Under the pieces are notes generated by a model. The model made no database searches, was not told the origin of the DNA, and was given only the letters and a program-made list of their open reading frames with translations. 64,000 bases of DNA from NCBI GenBank assembly GCA_900104855.1, contig FNSS01000001.1, positions 1,178,001 to 1,242,000 of the forward strand, given 5' to 3'. Within the stretch, counting starts at the first letter, position 1, and every line of letters begins with the position of its first letter. This DNA comes from Rhizobiales bacterium GAS188 (GTDB lineage Bacteria > Pseudomonadota > Alphaproteobacteria > Rhizobiales > Beijerinckiaceae). The translations under genes were made by a program, and so were the position numbers. Positions 55,801 to 62,261 of the stretch are shown one piece after another.

Positions 55801-58095
55801 GACGCTGTCGAGCACGCTCTGGTAACGCGCCAGCGTGTCGGTGCCGGTGAGCGTCAGCGTCTCGGTCGAGCTGTCATAGCTCACCGTGATGCCGCCAGCG
55901 GCGGTCGCCGACAGCACGTCGCCATCATTCGTGAACCTACCGCCGGTGATCGAAACGGTGGCGCTCGAAAGGTTCCGGTCGTCCACGTCCACCACCGAGA
56001 GCGCCGGCGACAACGTCACCGGGCCGCCCTCCTCGGTGAAATGCGCGCTCGGCGCGACATTCAAGGTCGGCGGGTCGTTGACGCCGATCACGCTGACCGT
56101 GGTCGTCGACGGTGCGCTGGTCAAAAGCCCGTCATTGACGCTCCAGACCAGCGTGCGGCTGTTATCGGTGCCAAAACTGGTCGGGTTCTCGCCGCCATTG
56201 TAATGGACGCTGTCCAGCGCCGTCTGGTAATTGGCAAAGCTGTCGACGCCGCTCAAGACGAGCACGCCGGTCGCGCTGTTGTAGCTGCCGGTGATGTTGT
56301 TGTTATTGGTGAAGCTCAGCGTGTCGCCGGTGAAGAAAGTGCCCCCGGAGATGCTCACCGTGGCGCTGGCTACGGCGGTATTATCCGTGTCCGAGGCTGT
56401 GGCGCTGGTGATGAGCGGAACGGTCGAAGGCGATACCTGCTCCTCGGTCCAGGTGGCACCGACCACAGGGGTGACCGACAGCGATGGTGCGTTGTCGATG
56501 GCGAGACCCTGGGTCTGCTGCGTGATCCCCGACATCGCGAGGTTCGCGAACAGCGTCGGCGATTGCGCCGTCGTCCCGCCGCTCAGTGCCCCGTCATACA
56601 CCGACGGATTGGCGTCTGCGGCTTGGTTGGACGTGACGTAATACCTGTTCGTCGCGTCATCGATCTTGATATCTGAAAAGAATAGCGACCCCGTGGGCGG
56701 CTCGAGCCAGATCGCGCTGTAGGTGTGCGACGGGTTGCCGGTGAGGTCGTATTCGTAGATGCCGCCGCTACCGGTCGTATGAGTGATCGGGTCGGTGATC
56801 GGTTTGGTGGTGAAGTAAAGTTTCTCGGTGGCAGTATCGACGGCGATGCCAGCGATTTCGCCCAGGGACACCGGGAAATTATTGGCGCCGAGAGTCGAAT
56901 CGGCCGGTGAGAGCGTTATCTTCGTGGGCGTCGTGGTCGTGGTCAGGTCCGAATCGACGTAAATCGCGTTGGTGCCTACCGTGGTGACAGTGTGGGTGCC
57001 GTTGGTAGGGGTAAGAACCGAATGCGTGGTTTCGCTGAAGAAGAATGCTTGGTTGTGCGGCAGGTCGAGCGCCAGTCCGTCGAGAAAGACATTGACGCCG
57101 CCGGTGGCCAGCGTGGTCGGGGTGCCGCCGTTGTAGCTCACCTTTTCGAGGCTATGTTGCTGGGTGAAGTAGACCTGCTGGTTCGCCGTATCGAGCGCGA
57201 TGCCAGTGATCTTGCCGGTAACAGTGAGGCCTCCACCTTGCGAGTAGATGCTGGTCAGCGTCGGAGTGCCGAGCGGATTGCTGAGCTCCGGCGATAACGT
57301 CCCCTTGTAGATTATGTTGTTATTGGGGGCGCCTGATTGGTCCTCGACCAGGAAGTAGAGATTGCCGGTCGTGTCGAGCGCGACGTCCGTCAGCTGGGCA
57401 AGGGTGCTCGGATTATTGGCGCTCGTCTCGTTGAACAGCGTGACCGAGTTGCTGCCGCTGCCGCTGCCGGTATCGTCCACATGCACTAGGGAATCGTCAT
57501 TGCCGCCGCCGGTCGCGGTGATCCACACCTCGGTCTGCACCGGAGCGGTCAAAACGCCTTGGAAATTGGCGAGCGCCGCGGAGGTGAAGGCTGGGGTGGC
57601 AGCGCTTGCGGCTGACGAGCCGGGCGACGGGCTCGACGCGGCGTCGAGCGTCCAGCTGCCGCCCTGTGCGGCGCTGCCGACGAGATGGGTCGCTGCCTCG
57701 ACCGGGGCGCCGCCGGTGAAGGTCGAGAAATCATTGATGAATTGCTGGCCGGTCGGGCCTTGCGCCACGTCGCAGCCATAAAGCTGGATAGTGCCGCCCG
57801 GCGCCAGCGACGCGCCGATCTCGGCGAGCGCGTTGGAATGGACACCGAGATTGGCATCGGTGATGAAGGACGAGCCGAGCTCGAGCTCGCCCGTCTCCCC
57901 ATGCGAGACGATCGAGATCGACGCCAGATTCATCAGATTTTGGGCCGCCAGGATATTGGCGATCTGCTGCAAGCCGTCGCTCGACGGATCGATCACGAAA
58001 GCGTGTTCGCCGGGCGCCAGCCCATTGAGCAGGTCCTGGATGTCGGGAACGCGGGAATCGATGAAGACGATCTGGTTGGGATTGGTCGTCGTCAC
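49894..58095 (-). CDS. Giant secreted repeat protein (DUF4347, propeller-like region, 14 cadherin-like repeats, DUF4214)
   Basis: A 2733-residue predicted type I secretion substrate (GTG 58095, ribosome-site-like GGGGG). Residues 1-175 match DUF4347 (FVIDPSSDGLQQIANILAAQ, ISIVSHGETGELELGSSF). A beta-propeller/NHL-like region (about 190-540; GNLYFLVED, EIAGIAVDTATEKLYFT) follows. About residues 546-2475 contain 14 cadherin-like units of about 138 residues (SNVATSASWTEEG...SVTDPDNQKLASATVSITG). The C-terminus has DUF4214 units (YETILGRAPDALGYEFW, LFYGVLGRAPDPNGLAYW) and ends EAGFKIV. No classical signal peptide. It is probably a surface adhesin or biofilm matrix protein. The repeat region gives many spurious antisense frames. 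Confidence 0.88.
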   Translation of the reverse strand: MTTTNPNQIVFIDSRVPDIQDLLNGLAPGEHAFVIDPSSDGLQQIANILAAQNLMNLASISIVSHGETGELELGSSFITDANLGVHSNALAEIGASLAPGGTIQLYGCDVAQGPTGQQFINDFSTFTGGAPVEAATHLVGSAAQGGSWTLDAASSPSPGSSAASAATPAFTSAALANFQGVLTAPVQTEVWITATGGGNDDSLVHVDDTGSGSGSNSVTLFNETSANNPSTLAQLTDVALDTTGNLYFLVEDQSGAPNNNIIYKGTLSPELSNPLGTPTLTSIYSQGGGLTVTGKITGIALDTANQQVYFTQQHSLEKVSYNGGTPTTLATGGVNVFLDGLALDLPHNQAFFFSETTHSVLTPTNGTHTVTTVGTNAIYVDSDLTTTTTPTKITLSPADSTLGANNFPVSLGEIAGIAVDTATEKLYFTTKPITDPITHTTGSGGIYEYDLTGNPSHTYSAIWLEPPTGSLFFSDIKIDDATNRYYVTSNQAADANPSVYDGALSGGTTAQSPTLFANLAMSGITQQTQGLAIDNAPSLSVTPVVGATWTEEQVSPSTVPLITSATASDTDNTAVASATVSISGGTFFTGDTLSFTNNNNITGSYNSATGVLVLSGVDSFANYQTALDSVHYNGGENPTSFGTDNSRTLVWSVNDGLLTSAPSTTTVSVIGVNDPPTLNVAPSAHFTEEGGPVTLSPALSVVDVDDRNLSSATVSITGGRFTNDGDVLSATAAGGITVSYDSSTETLTLTGTDTLARYQSVLDSVTFTAGENPTNFGSNTTRTLTWVAMDPSGTANGGTNVSTLSTTTISITNVNDPPTLSNVATSASWTEEGPVTTLSNAVSITDPDSLKLASATVSIAGGGFAGDVLAASTVGFPSITASYNSTTETLTLTGSDTLADYQTVLDSVTFNAGENPTDFGLNPTRTITWVLNDGSGSNNLSTAATTTVSITNVNDPPTLSNVAGNASFTEEGGAVLLSSALSVTDPDSANLASATVSITGGKFTGDGDVLSATATGSITVSYDSTNERLILSGSDTVAHYQTVLDSVAFNAGENPTNFGANPTRTVTWQVDDGSGSFNRSNVGTTTVSITNVNDPPTLSNVATSASWTEEGTATTLSGALSVTDPDDQTLASATVSVTGGGFAGDVLSATPTGGIGVSYDSTNERLILTGSDTLANYQTVLDGVTFHAGENPTNFGANTTRTVTWVLNDGSSSNSLSTAVTSTISITNVNDPPTLSNVVTLTTVTAQTTATLSPGLVVTDPDNQKLASATVSITGGRFAGDGDVLSATATGSITVSYDTTNERLILSGSDTLANYQTVLNSVTFDPNILDPTNSGLNPTRTVTWVLNDGGSSNNFSTVQTETVSVPPADIPPTLSNVAASAAWTEESAATTLSPSITVSDPDGVNTDNSATVSITGGTFAGDGDVLAATTTSTSITASYNSTTETLTLTGSDTLAHYQQVLDSVTFNAGENPTNFGLNPTRTLTWVVADHLNVLSTAQTETVSITNVNDPPTLSNVATSATFTEHGAAVTLSGGLSVTDPDNQKLASATVSITGGTFAGDGDVLSATGNGTIIASYDSANERLILSGSDTLANYQSVLDSVIFSAGENPTNFGANPTRTVSWVLNDGSSSFAQSTAVTSTVSITNVNDPPTLSNVATNASFTEEGGAVTLSNAVSVTDPDNQKLASATVSITGGTFTNDGDVLSATGNGTITVSYDSANERLILSGSDTLANYQSVLDGVTFNAGENPTNFGANPTRTVTWVLNDGSSSNSLSTAVTSTVSITNVNDPPTLSNVATSAHFTEHGAAVTLSGGLSVTDPDNQKLTSATVSITGGSFAGDVLAATGNGTIVVSYDSANERLILSGSDTLANYQTVLDSVTFSDGENPTNFGANPTRTVTWVLDDGSGSFNRSTAVTSTISITNVNDPPTLSNVATSAQFTEAAGAVTLSNAVSISDADDVALTSATVSIGGGTFAGDGDVLSASTAGFPNITASYNSTTETLTLTGSDTLADYQSVLDRVTFNSTSLNPDNFGSTPTRTISWVLNDGGTSNNLSTPLTTTVSITAVNNPPTLSNVATSAHFTAGPVTLSGAASVSDPDNLKLASATVSISGGTFANDGDVLAATTVGFPSITASYDSTAERLILTGSDTLADYQSVLDQVTFNSTNINPTNFGANPTRTVTWVLDDGSSTSHFSAAATTTLNVNPVNIPPTLSNVATSAHFTEAAGAVTLSSAVSVSDPDDLKLASATVSVSGGTFANDGDMLAVSTAGFPNITASYNSMTETLTLTGSDTLADYQSVLDKVTFNSTSLNPTNFGSNPSRLVSWLLNDGGSSNSLSTPVTTTVGITAVNNPPALAGVAASLSVTVANAAILSSAVTVSDPDDLTLAHATVSVSGGSGDTLATSTAGTSIAASYNSSTETLTLTGADTLAHYQSVLDQVTFTGTAVGMRTVSWVLDDGHTSNNLSTAQTEMLSIVQPADQNLFGMVTHDVTSPGGDIYALYETILGRAPDALGYEFWTAQLEGGAPLTLIAQDFLASPEYTSKFGPFTQSSDSSFVDQLYQNGLHRHAEPNGLAYWDTQLANGANSRPQTAVDIALSQESQNDLAPVFQAGVFVPSQADAEIARLFYGVLGRAPDPNGLAYWENDFAQGDSLTKIASDFLNSAEYTQNFGTPNNTQFVNALYEGALGRSSDPMGGQYWINSLDQGASRASVAVNIAESPEAMSHLSSQIEAGFKIV
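50670..56460 (-). repeat. Tandem repeat array inside the giant gene (14 units of about 415 bases)
   Basis: The coding repeats are near-identical at DNA level in parts: GCGACATTGCTCAAGGTCGG recurs about every 415-420 bases (for example near 51456, 51877, 52296, 52716, 53136, 53552). This suggests gene conversion or recent expansion, so unit number may differ between strains or be collapsed in short-read assemblies. Confidence 0.8.
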
Positions 58096-58241
58096 GATAG
58101 GACCCCCTGTATCCTGGCCTTGCGGCTGGGCATCACGACACAGCTATGGAAAAGAGTCGGCGCGGCGGCCAGGCTGGAACTGAGCTTGCGATTATGGCGG
58201 CGGCTTGTTCGCCCGCGCGGCTCGCAGCTCGAGAATGAAAC

Positions 58242-58269
58242 AAAAAACGGGGCGTATTCGCATACGCCC
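58242..58269 (-). terminator. Intrinsic terminator in the leader of the giant gene
   Basis: Perfect arms GGGCGTAT (58250-58257) and ATACGCCC (58262-58269) enclose a four-base loop. On the minus strand the hairpin is followed by CCGTTTTTTG, a U-run. It lies 155-175 bases before the GTG start of the giant gene and there is no upstream minus-strand gene to end, so it may be an attenuator that must be bypassed for operon expression. Confidence 0.6.
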
Positions 58270-58512
58270 ACGCCCGTCACGCAACAGTCCGTACTCGACA
58301 TCCAGCGCTTCCCACCCAAGCCGCCGTCAAATGGAAGTACGACATTCCGAGTATTTACGAATTGCTAACTTATCATGGTTTTTGCCAAACGCAAAAGTTG
58401 CAAAGAACGCAAACACACGTTTCGAGCGGACCCCGTTCTCGGCCCGCGATCGAAGCTGCGGCGGGCGCGCCGCCTGCTCCCGCAGCTGAGACCTTTGCAA
58501 AATTGGGGGTCA

Positions 58513-58627
58513 TCCCGTGCGCACTGCAGCACGCAGTGATGCTGCGCAGGCACGGGATCCGCGGTCACCAGAAAGTGATGGGTCCCGGATCTGCGGCGCA
58601 TCATTTCATGCTGCGCCGCGTCCGGGA
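58513..58627. repeat. Pair of rhizobial-type palindromic elements
   Basis: Two hairpins lie in tandem: 58513-58557 (TCCCGTGC...GCACGGGA, inner CTGCAGCA/TGCTGCGCAG) and 58583-58627 (TCCCGGAT...TCCGGGA, inner TGCGGCGCA/TGCGCCGC). This is the usual form of intergenic REP-like elements in Hyphomicrobiales, whose functions may include mRNA protection or gyrase binding. Confidence 0.6.
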
Positions 58628-58732
58628 TGACCGGGTGTGCGTGTTTCGCAAAGGTCTCGAAGCGGGAGTACGGGAAACGCGTGGGGAGGGATCAGCGCCC
58701 CGCGATCCATGTAACAGCTTTCTATGATTCCG

Positions 58733-58789
58733 CGTCCCAAGACTTTGATCGCTGCCGAAATTTGCGGCAGCGATCAAAGTCTTGGGACG
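58733..58789. repeat. Perfect 25-base inverted repeat
   Basis: Arms 58733-58757 (starting CGTCCCAAGACTTTGATCGC) and 58765-58789 are exact reverse complements around AAATTTG. It lies in the 1076-base divergent region between the giant protein gene and the first tail-collar gene; no gene is seen in 58096-59171. Perfect arms of this length suggest selection, a recent insertion remnant, or a protein-binding site. Confidence 0.75.
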
Positions 58790-59171
58790 AGACCTGGACA
58801 GAAATGCGTATTCTTTACACCGAAGCAGCGATCCTGAGGTCGCGCGGGGCGCCGAATTATAAAGTTCGGTTTGAGCGAAATTCGACTTGGCATTACCGCG
58901 GCTCATGCTAACATTCGTCAACTATTTGCATGGCGAGGCAGCGCCGCGCTTGGTTTCGGTGAACCGGCCCGGTGATCAGGGGGGCGACGCGAATGGGCGC
59001 GGGGGCAACCAGCTACATGCACCACCGCTACATGCACCGAAACGCATCGGCGAGCGAGCGCCGCGCCGAGAGATTGCTCGTGACGCCGCTCCTTGGGCGG
59101 CGCCTCGGATCCGCGGCGCGGCGCCGGGATTTGCCTTTCCTGTTAGCGCTTTATCGGCAGAGGAGTAGGTC

Positions 59172-59693
59172 ATGAGCGCCCCATATGTCGGTGAGATCCG
59201 CATGTTCGGCGGCAATTTCAGCCCGGCCGGCTGGATGTTCTGCGATGGAGCGCAGGTGCCGATCTCCAATTTCGAGACGCTGTTCCAGCTGATCGGCACC
59301 ACCTATGGGGGCGACGGGCAGACGACCTTCAACCTCCCGGATTTGCGTGGCCGGGTTCCGGTGCATATGGGGAACTTGAGCGGAACCTCGTTCTTGATCG
59401 GCGAACTCGCCGGCGTCGAGACCGTCACGCTCAACACCAACCAGATCCCGACGCATTCGCATGCGCTGATCGCCGCCACCGGCACCTCGTTGGCCTCGCC
59501 TGTGGGCAACTTCCCCGGACCTGCGAGCAGCACTTCCGGTGGCGTCGCCTACGGTCCCGGCCCGATCAACACGACGCTCGCCCCTAGCACCATCATGCCC
59601 ACGGGCGGGAGCCAGCCCCACGACAATCGGCAGCCCTATCTCGGCATTAACTTCATCATCTCGCTGTTCGGCATCTTCCCCTCGCCGACCTGA
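59172..59693 (+). CDS. Tail-collar (MdpB-like) domain protein 1
   Basis: A 173-residue protein with GAGGAG before ATG 59172. Its N-terminus, GEIRMFGGNFSPAGWMFCDG, then LFQLIGTTYGGDGQTTFNLP and DLRGRVPVHMG, is the phage tail-collar domain, as in microcystin-dependent proteins of Microcystis. IPTHSHAL carries the conserved His pair, and the end QPYLGINFIISLFGIFP is shared with the next two genes. There is no signal peptide. Collar domains bind ions and form trimers on tails; as lone genes in bacteria their role is open, perhaps secreted carbohydrate binding. Confidence 0.87.
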   Translation: MSAPYVGEIRMFGGNFSPAGWMFCDGAQVPISNFETLFQLIGTTYGGDGQTTFNLPDLRGRVPVHMGNLSGTSFLIGELAGVETVTLNTNQIPTHSHALIAATGTSLASPVGNFPGPASSTSGGVAYGPGPINTTLAPSTIMPTGGSQPHDNRQPYLGINFIISLFGIFPSPT

Positions 59694-59747
59694 CTCGGAA
59701 CGCGACGATTCCGCGAAACCCAGGTCTCAGTCACACGGAGTATCCCG

Positions 59748-60302
59748 ATGTCGGCTCCCTTCCTTGCAGAAATCCGCATCTTCCCCTTCAACTTCCCGCC
59801 CAAAGGATGGGCATTCTGCAATGGGCAATTGCTATCGATCTCGCAGAATACCGCGCTGTTCGCGCTTTTGGGCACCACTTACGGGGGCGACGGCAAGAGC
59901 AATTTCGCCCTGCCCAACCTGGAGAGCTCAGTACCCATCCATGTCGGTGGCGCGCAGCCCGGCCCCGGGCTCAGCGTCTACGACCTCGGCGAGGCCAGCG
60001 GCTCGCCCAATATCACGCTCCTGCAGACGGAGATGCCGTCCCATAATCATTCCGTCGCTGCGGGCGCCTCATCGGCCACCACCGCCAGCCCGGCGAGTGC
60101 CGTGTACATGCAGGGCAATTACAATGACGGCAGCGGAAATACCGGCTCGGTGAACCTCTACACCACCAATGTGCCGGATTCGCAGCTCAATACAAACGCG
60201 CTGACCCTCACTGGAGGCAGCCTGCCGCACAACAACATGATGCCGTATCTGACGCTCAATTTCTGCATCGCGCTGCAAGGTATCTTCCCGGCACGGCCAT
60301 GA
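59748..60302 (+). CDS. Tail-collar (MdpB-like) domain protein 2
   Basis: A 184-residue paralogue 55 bases after the first (GGAG upstream of ATG 59748). It shares EIRIFPFNFPPKGWAFCNGQ, ALFALLGTTYGGDGKSNFAL, a PSHNH motif, and the C-terminal block PYLTLNFCIALQGIFPA. The middle, Asn/Ser/Thr-rich region differs from the other two, which suits variable ligand contact. It is probably co-transcribed with the neighbours. Confidence 0.87.
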   Translation: MSAPFLAEIRIFPFNFPPKGWAFCNGQLLSISQNTALFALLGTTYGGDGKSNFALPNLESSVPIHVGGAQPGPGLSVYDLGEASGSPNITLLQTEMPSHNHSVAAGASSATTASPASAVYMQGNYNDGSGNTGSVNLYTTNVPDSQLNTNALTLTGGSLPHNNMMPYLTLNFCIALQGIFPARP

Positions 60303-60372
60303 GCCGCGTCGTCGACGTTCGGGTCCGTCAAACAGCCGGCAGAATACGGCGCCGCCTCAGGAGTAGTGAAAC

Positions 60373-60903
60373 ATGAGCACTCCGTTCCTTTCCGAAATTA
60401 GGGTCGTCTCCTTCAACTTCCCGCCCAAGGGCTGGGCGCTGTGCAACGGGCAGCTCATGCCCATCAATCAGAATCAGGCGCTGTTCTCACTGCTGGGCAC
60501 GACCTATGGCGGTGACGGCCGGGTGAACTTCGGATTGCCGAACCTGCAAGGCCGAGTACCGATCCATATGGGCTCGGGATTTACCTTGGGAAACACCAGC
60601 GGGGAGATTTCCCACACGCTCAACCAAGGGGAGATGCCGCAACATAATCACATCATGCAGGCGCGGGCCGCATTCAATCAGGGGAACCCTGTGCCGGCTG
60701 CAAATAGGTCCCTGCGGGAGGGCCTCGCCGCTACCAATCCTGTCAGCCAGGTGCAACTTTACGGCGCCGGCGGCAATCTCGTCGCATTCTCGCCATCGGC
60801 GATCACCAACACAGGCGGCAGCCAACCTCATGCGAACCAGCAGCCCTATCTGGTCCTGAACATGATCATCGCGCTTCAGGGCATCTTTCCGTCGCAGAAC
60901 TAG
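60373..60903 (+). CDS. Tail-collar (MdpB-like) domain protein 3
   Basis: A 176-residue paralogue 71 bases after protein 2 (AGGAG upstream of ATG 60373). Conserved blocks are EIRVVSFNFPPKGWALCNGQ, GTTYGGDGRVNFGLP, NLQGRVPIHMGSG, MPQHNHI and PYLVLNMIIALQGIFPS. The three proteins are most alike at both ends and diverge in between. They are not accompanied by sheath, baseplate or capsid genes, so they are not part of a visible prophage. Confidence 0.87.
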   Translation: MSTPFLSEIRVVSFNFPPKGWALCNGQLMPINQNQALFSLLGTTYGGDGRVNFGLPNLQGRVPIHMGSGFTLGNTSGEISHTLNQGEMPQHNHIMQARAAFNQGNPVPAANRSLREGLAATNPVSQVQLYGAGGNLVAFSPSAITNTGGSQPHANQQPYLVLNMIIALQGIFPSQN

Positions 60904-60964
60904 GGACCGGAGCTGGCGTCGAGTCGCATATCGTTTGCCAGCCTGTCGTGATCTAAACTCGGTC

Positions 60965-61183
60965 ATGCCTGACTTCCCGTCGCCCCTGGAGAGCTTCCAG
61001 ACGATTGTGCTCACCGAGCCGACGCTGCAGCACGAGTTGCGGCGAGCGCCTGACAGGGTGAGCTTTATCGCGCTGGCCGTGAAGCGAGCGCGCGAGCGCG
61101 GCTGCGCGCTCGATGCAGCCGAGATCGAGGCCGCCCTCGCCGCCGCTGCCCGCGACTGGGCGTTGCGCTGGATCGTGCGTTGA
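60965..61183 (+). CDS. Nif11-like small protein
   Basis: A 72-residue protein following the third collar gene by 62 bases. PLESFQTIVLTEPTLQHELR, PDRVSFIALAVKRARERG and CALDAAEIEAALAAAARD match the helical outline of the Nif11 domain (known as leader region of some peptide natural products and in nitrogen-fixation loci). No GG cleavage site or core peptide follows, so a RiPP precursor is not shown. Its TGA overlaps the TTG start of the sulfotransferase-like gene, implying coupled synthesis in near-equal amounts. Confidence 0.55.
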   Translation: MPDFPSPLESFQTIVLTEPTLQHELRRAPDRVSFIALAVKRARERGCALDAAEIEAALAAAARDWALRWIVR

Positions 61184-62205
61184 TTGCGGCCGATGCCGAT
61201 TGGGTGCCGACCCAGCTCCGCTGGACGCCGGCGGGGGCGCTGGTCGACTGGTGCCATCTCGGCGAGCTGCGCTTCACTGCTCCGTTCTTCGAGCAGACGA
61301 TCGGCAAGGCCATGGCGCACCCCTTCAATCTCCTGTTCGGCCATTCGACGCCGCTCGCAACGCTCGAGCACGAGGAATTCGAGTTGCGGCCGGCCGGGTT
61401 GATCTTCCACATGTCGCGCTGCGGCTCGACCCTGGTCACCCAAATGTTGGCAGCGTTACGCCGGAATGTCGTGCTGTCGGAGCCGGGACCTCTCGACCAG
61501 ATCGTGCGCGCCCCCAGCCGGCAGGTTGGCGCTACAGCCGACATGCTCGTCCATTGGCTGCGCGCCATGACGGCCGCATTCGGACGGCGCCGGTACAAGG
61601 AGGAGCGCGATCTCTTCATCAAGTTCGAAGCCTGGCATGTGCTGCTGCTGCCGTTGATCCGGCGCGCCTTTCCCGACGTGCCCTGGGTGTTCCTCTATCG
61701 GCATCCAGTCGAGGTCATGGCATCGCTGGCGCGGCTGCAGTCAAAGCAGATGTTTCCCGGCAGCATCGATCCCGCGCTCATAGGGCTCGATTTGCCCCGG
61801 TCCGCCGCGATGTCGGCCGATCTCTACGGCGCCGTCCTGCTGGAGCAAATCTGCGGAGCCGCGATTGCGCACCATGGCATTATCGGCGGCGGGCTGTTGC
61901 TCGCGTATCGCGAGTTGCCGGAAGCAGCCTTGACCAGAATGCTCACTCATTTCGGCCTGCGCTACGGCACCGATGAGTTATCACGAATGCGTGAGGCGGC
62001 ACTGCGGGACGCCAAGCGGCCCGACCTGCGCTACGCCGATGAAAGCGAAGCAAAGCGCCGCGATGCGAGTGCGGAGATTCGCGATCTCGCGGCGACCCGG
62101 CTGGCGCCGCTCTACGACCGCCTCGAGGCGTTGCGGCTGGCGGAGATGCACGGCGCCGGTGCAGCTCGTTCTCCGCGCTCGCTGCGAGATGCGCATAAGT
62201 CTTGA
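61180..62205 (+). CDS. Sulfotransferase-like protein
   Basis: A 341-residue protein starting TTG 61180 (overlap with previous stop TTGA). HMSRCGSTLVTQMLAAL resembles the phosphosulfate-binding loop of sulfotransferases, and WVFLYRHPVEVMASLARL the PAPS 3'-phosphate site (Arg/Ser). About 60 N-terminal residues, including WTPAGALVDWCHLGELRF, precede the catalytic fold. PAPS binding is likely by homology, but the acceptor is unknown; candidates are the coupled Nif11-like protein, the collar proteins or a glycan. CysNC and CysD make the donor 20 kb away. Confidence 0.75.
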   Translation: MIAADADWVPTQLRWTPAGALVDWCHLGELRFTAPFFEQTIGKAMAHPFNLLFGHSTPLATLEHEEFELRPAGLIFHMSRCGSTLVTQMLAALRRNVVLSEPGPLDQIVRAPSRQVGATADMLVHWLRAMTAAFGRRRYKEERDLFIKFEAWHVLLLPLIRRAFPDVPWVFLYRHPVEVMASLARLQSKQMFPGSIDPALIGLDLPRSAAMSADLYGAVLLEQICGAAIAHHGIIGGGLLLAYRELPEAALTRMLTHFGLRYGTDELSRMREAALRDAKRPDLRYADESEAKRRDASAEIRDLAATRLAPLYDRLEALRLAEMHGAGAARSPRSLRDAHKS

Positions 62206-62216
62206 GCGTCAGCGCA

Positions 62217-62252
62217 CACCACTCCCCTTATGGGCCCACAAGGGGAGAGGTG
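62217..62252. terminator. Hairpin between convergent sulfotransferase genes
   Basis: CACC-A-CTCCCCTT (62217-62229) pairs with AAGGGGAG-A-GGTG (62240-62252) around ATGGGCCCAC. It sits between the two convergent genes and could terminate both transcripts. The CTCCCCTT/AAGGGGAG arms resemble parts of the palindromic element at 43018. Confidence 0.5.
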
Positions 62253-62261
62253 GCGCTAGCG

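Noticed and set aside
59172-60903. Prophage or phage-tail-like particle
   Set aside because: Only collar-domain proteins are present. There are no capsid, sheath, baseplate, terminase, lysis or integrase genes.
60965-61183. RiPP precursor peptide
   Set aside because: The Nif11-like domain is present but there is no GG cleavage site, core peptide, cyclase or dedicated exporter with protease. It is kept as a small protein only.
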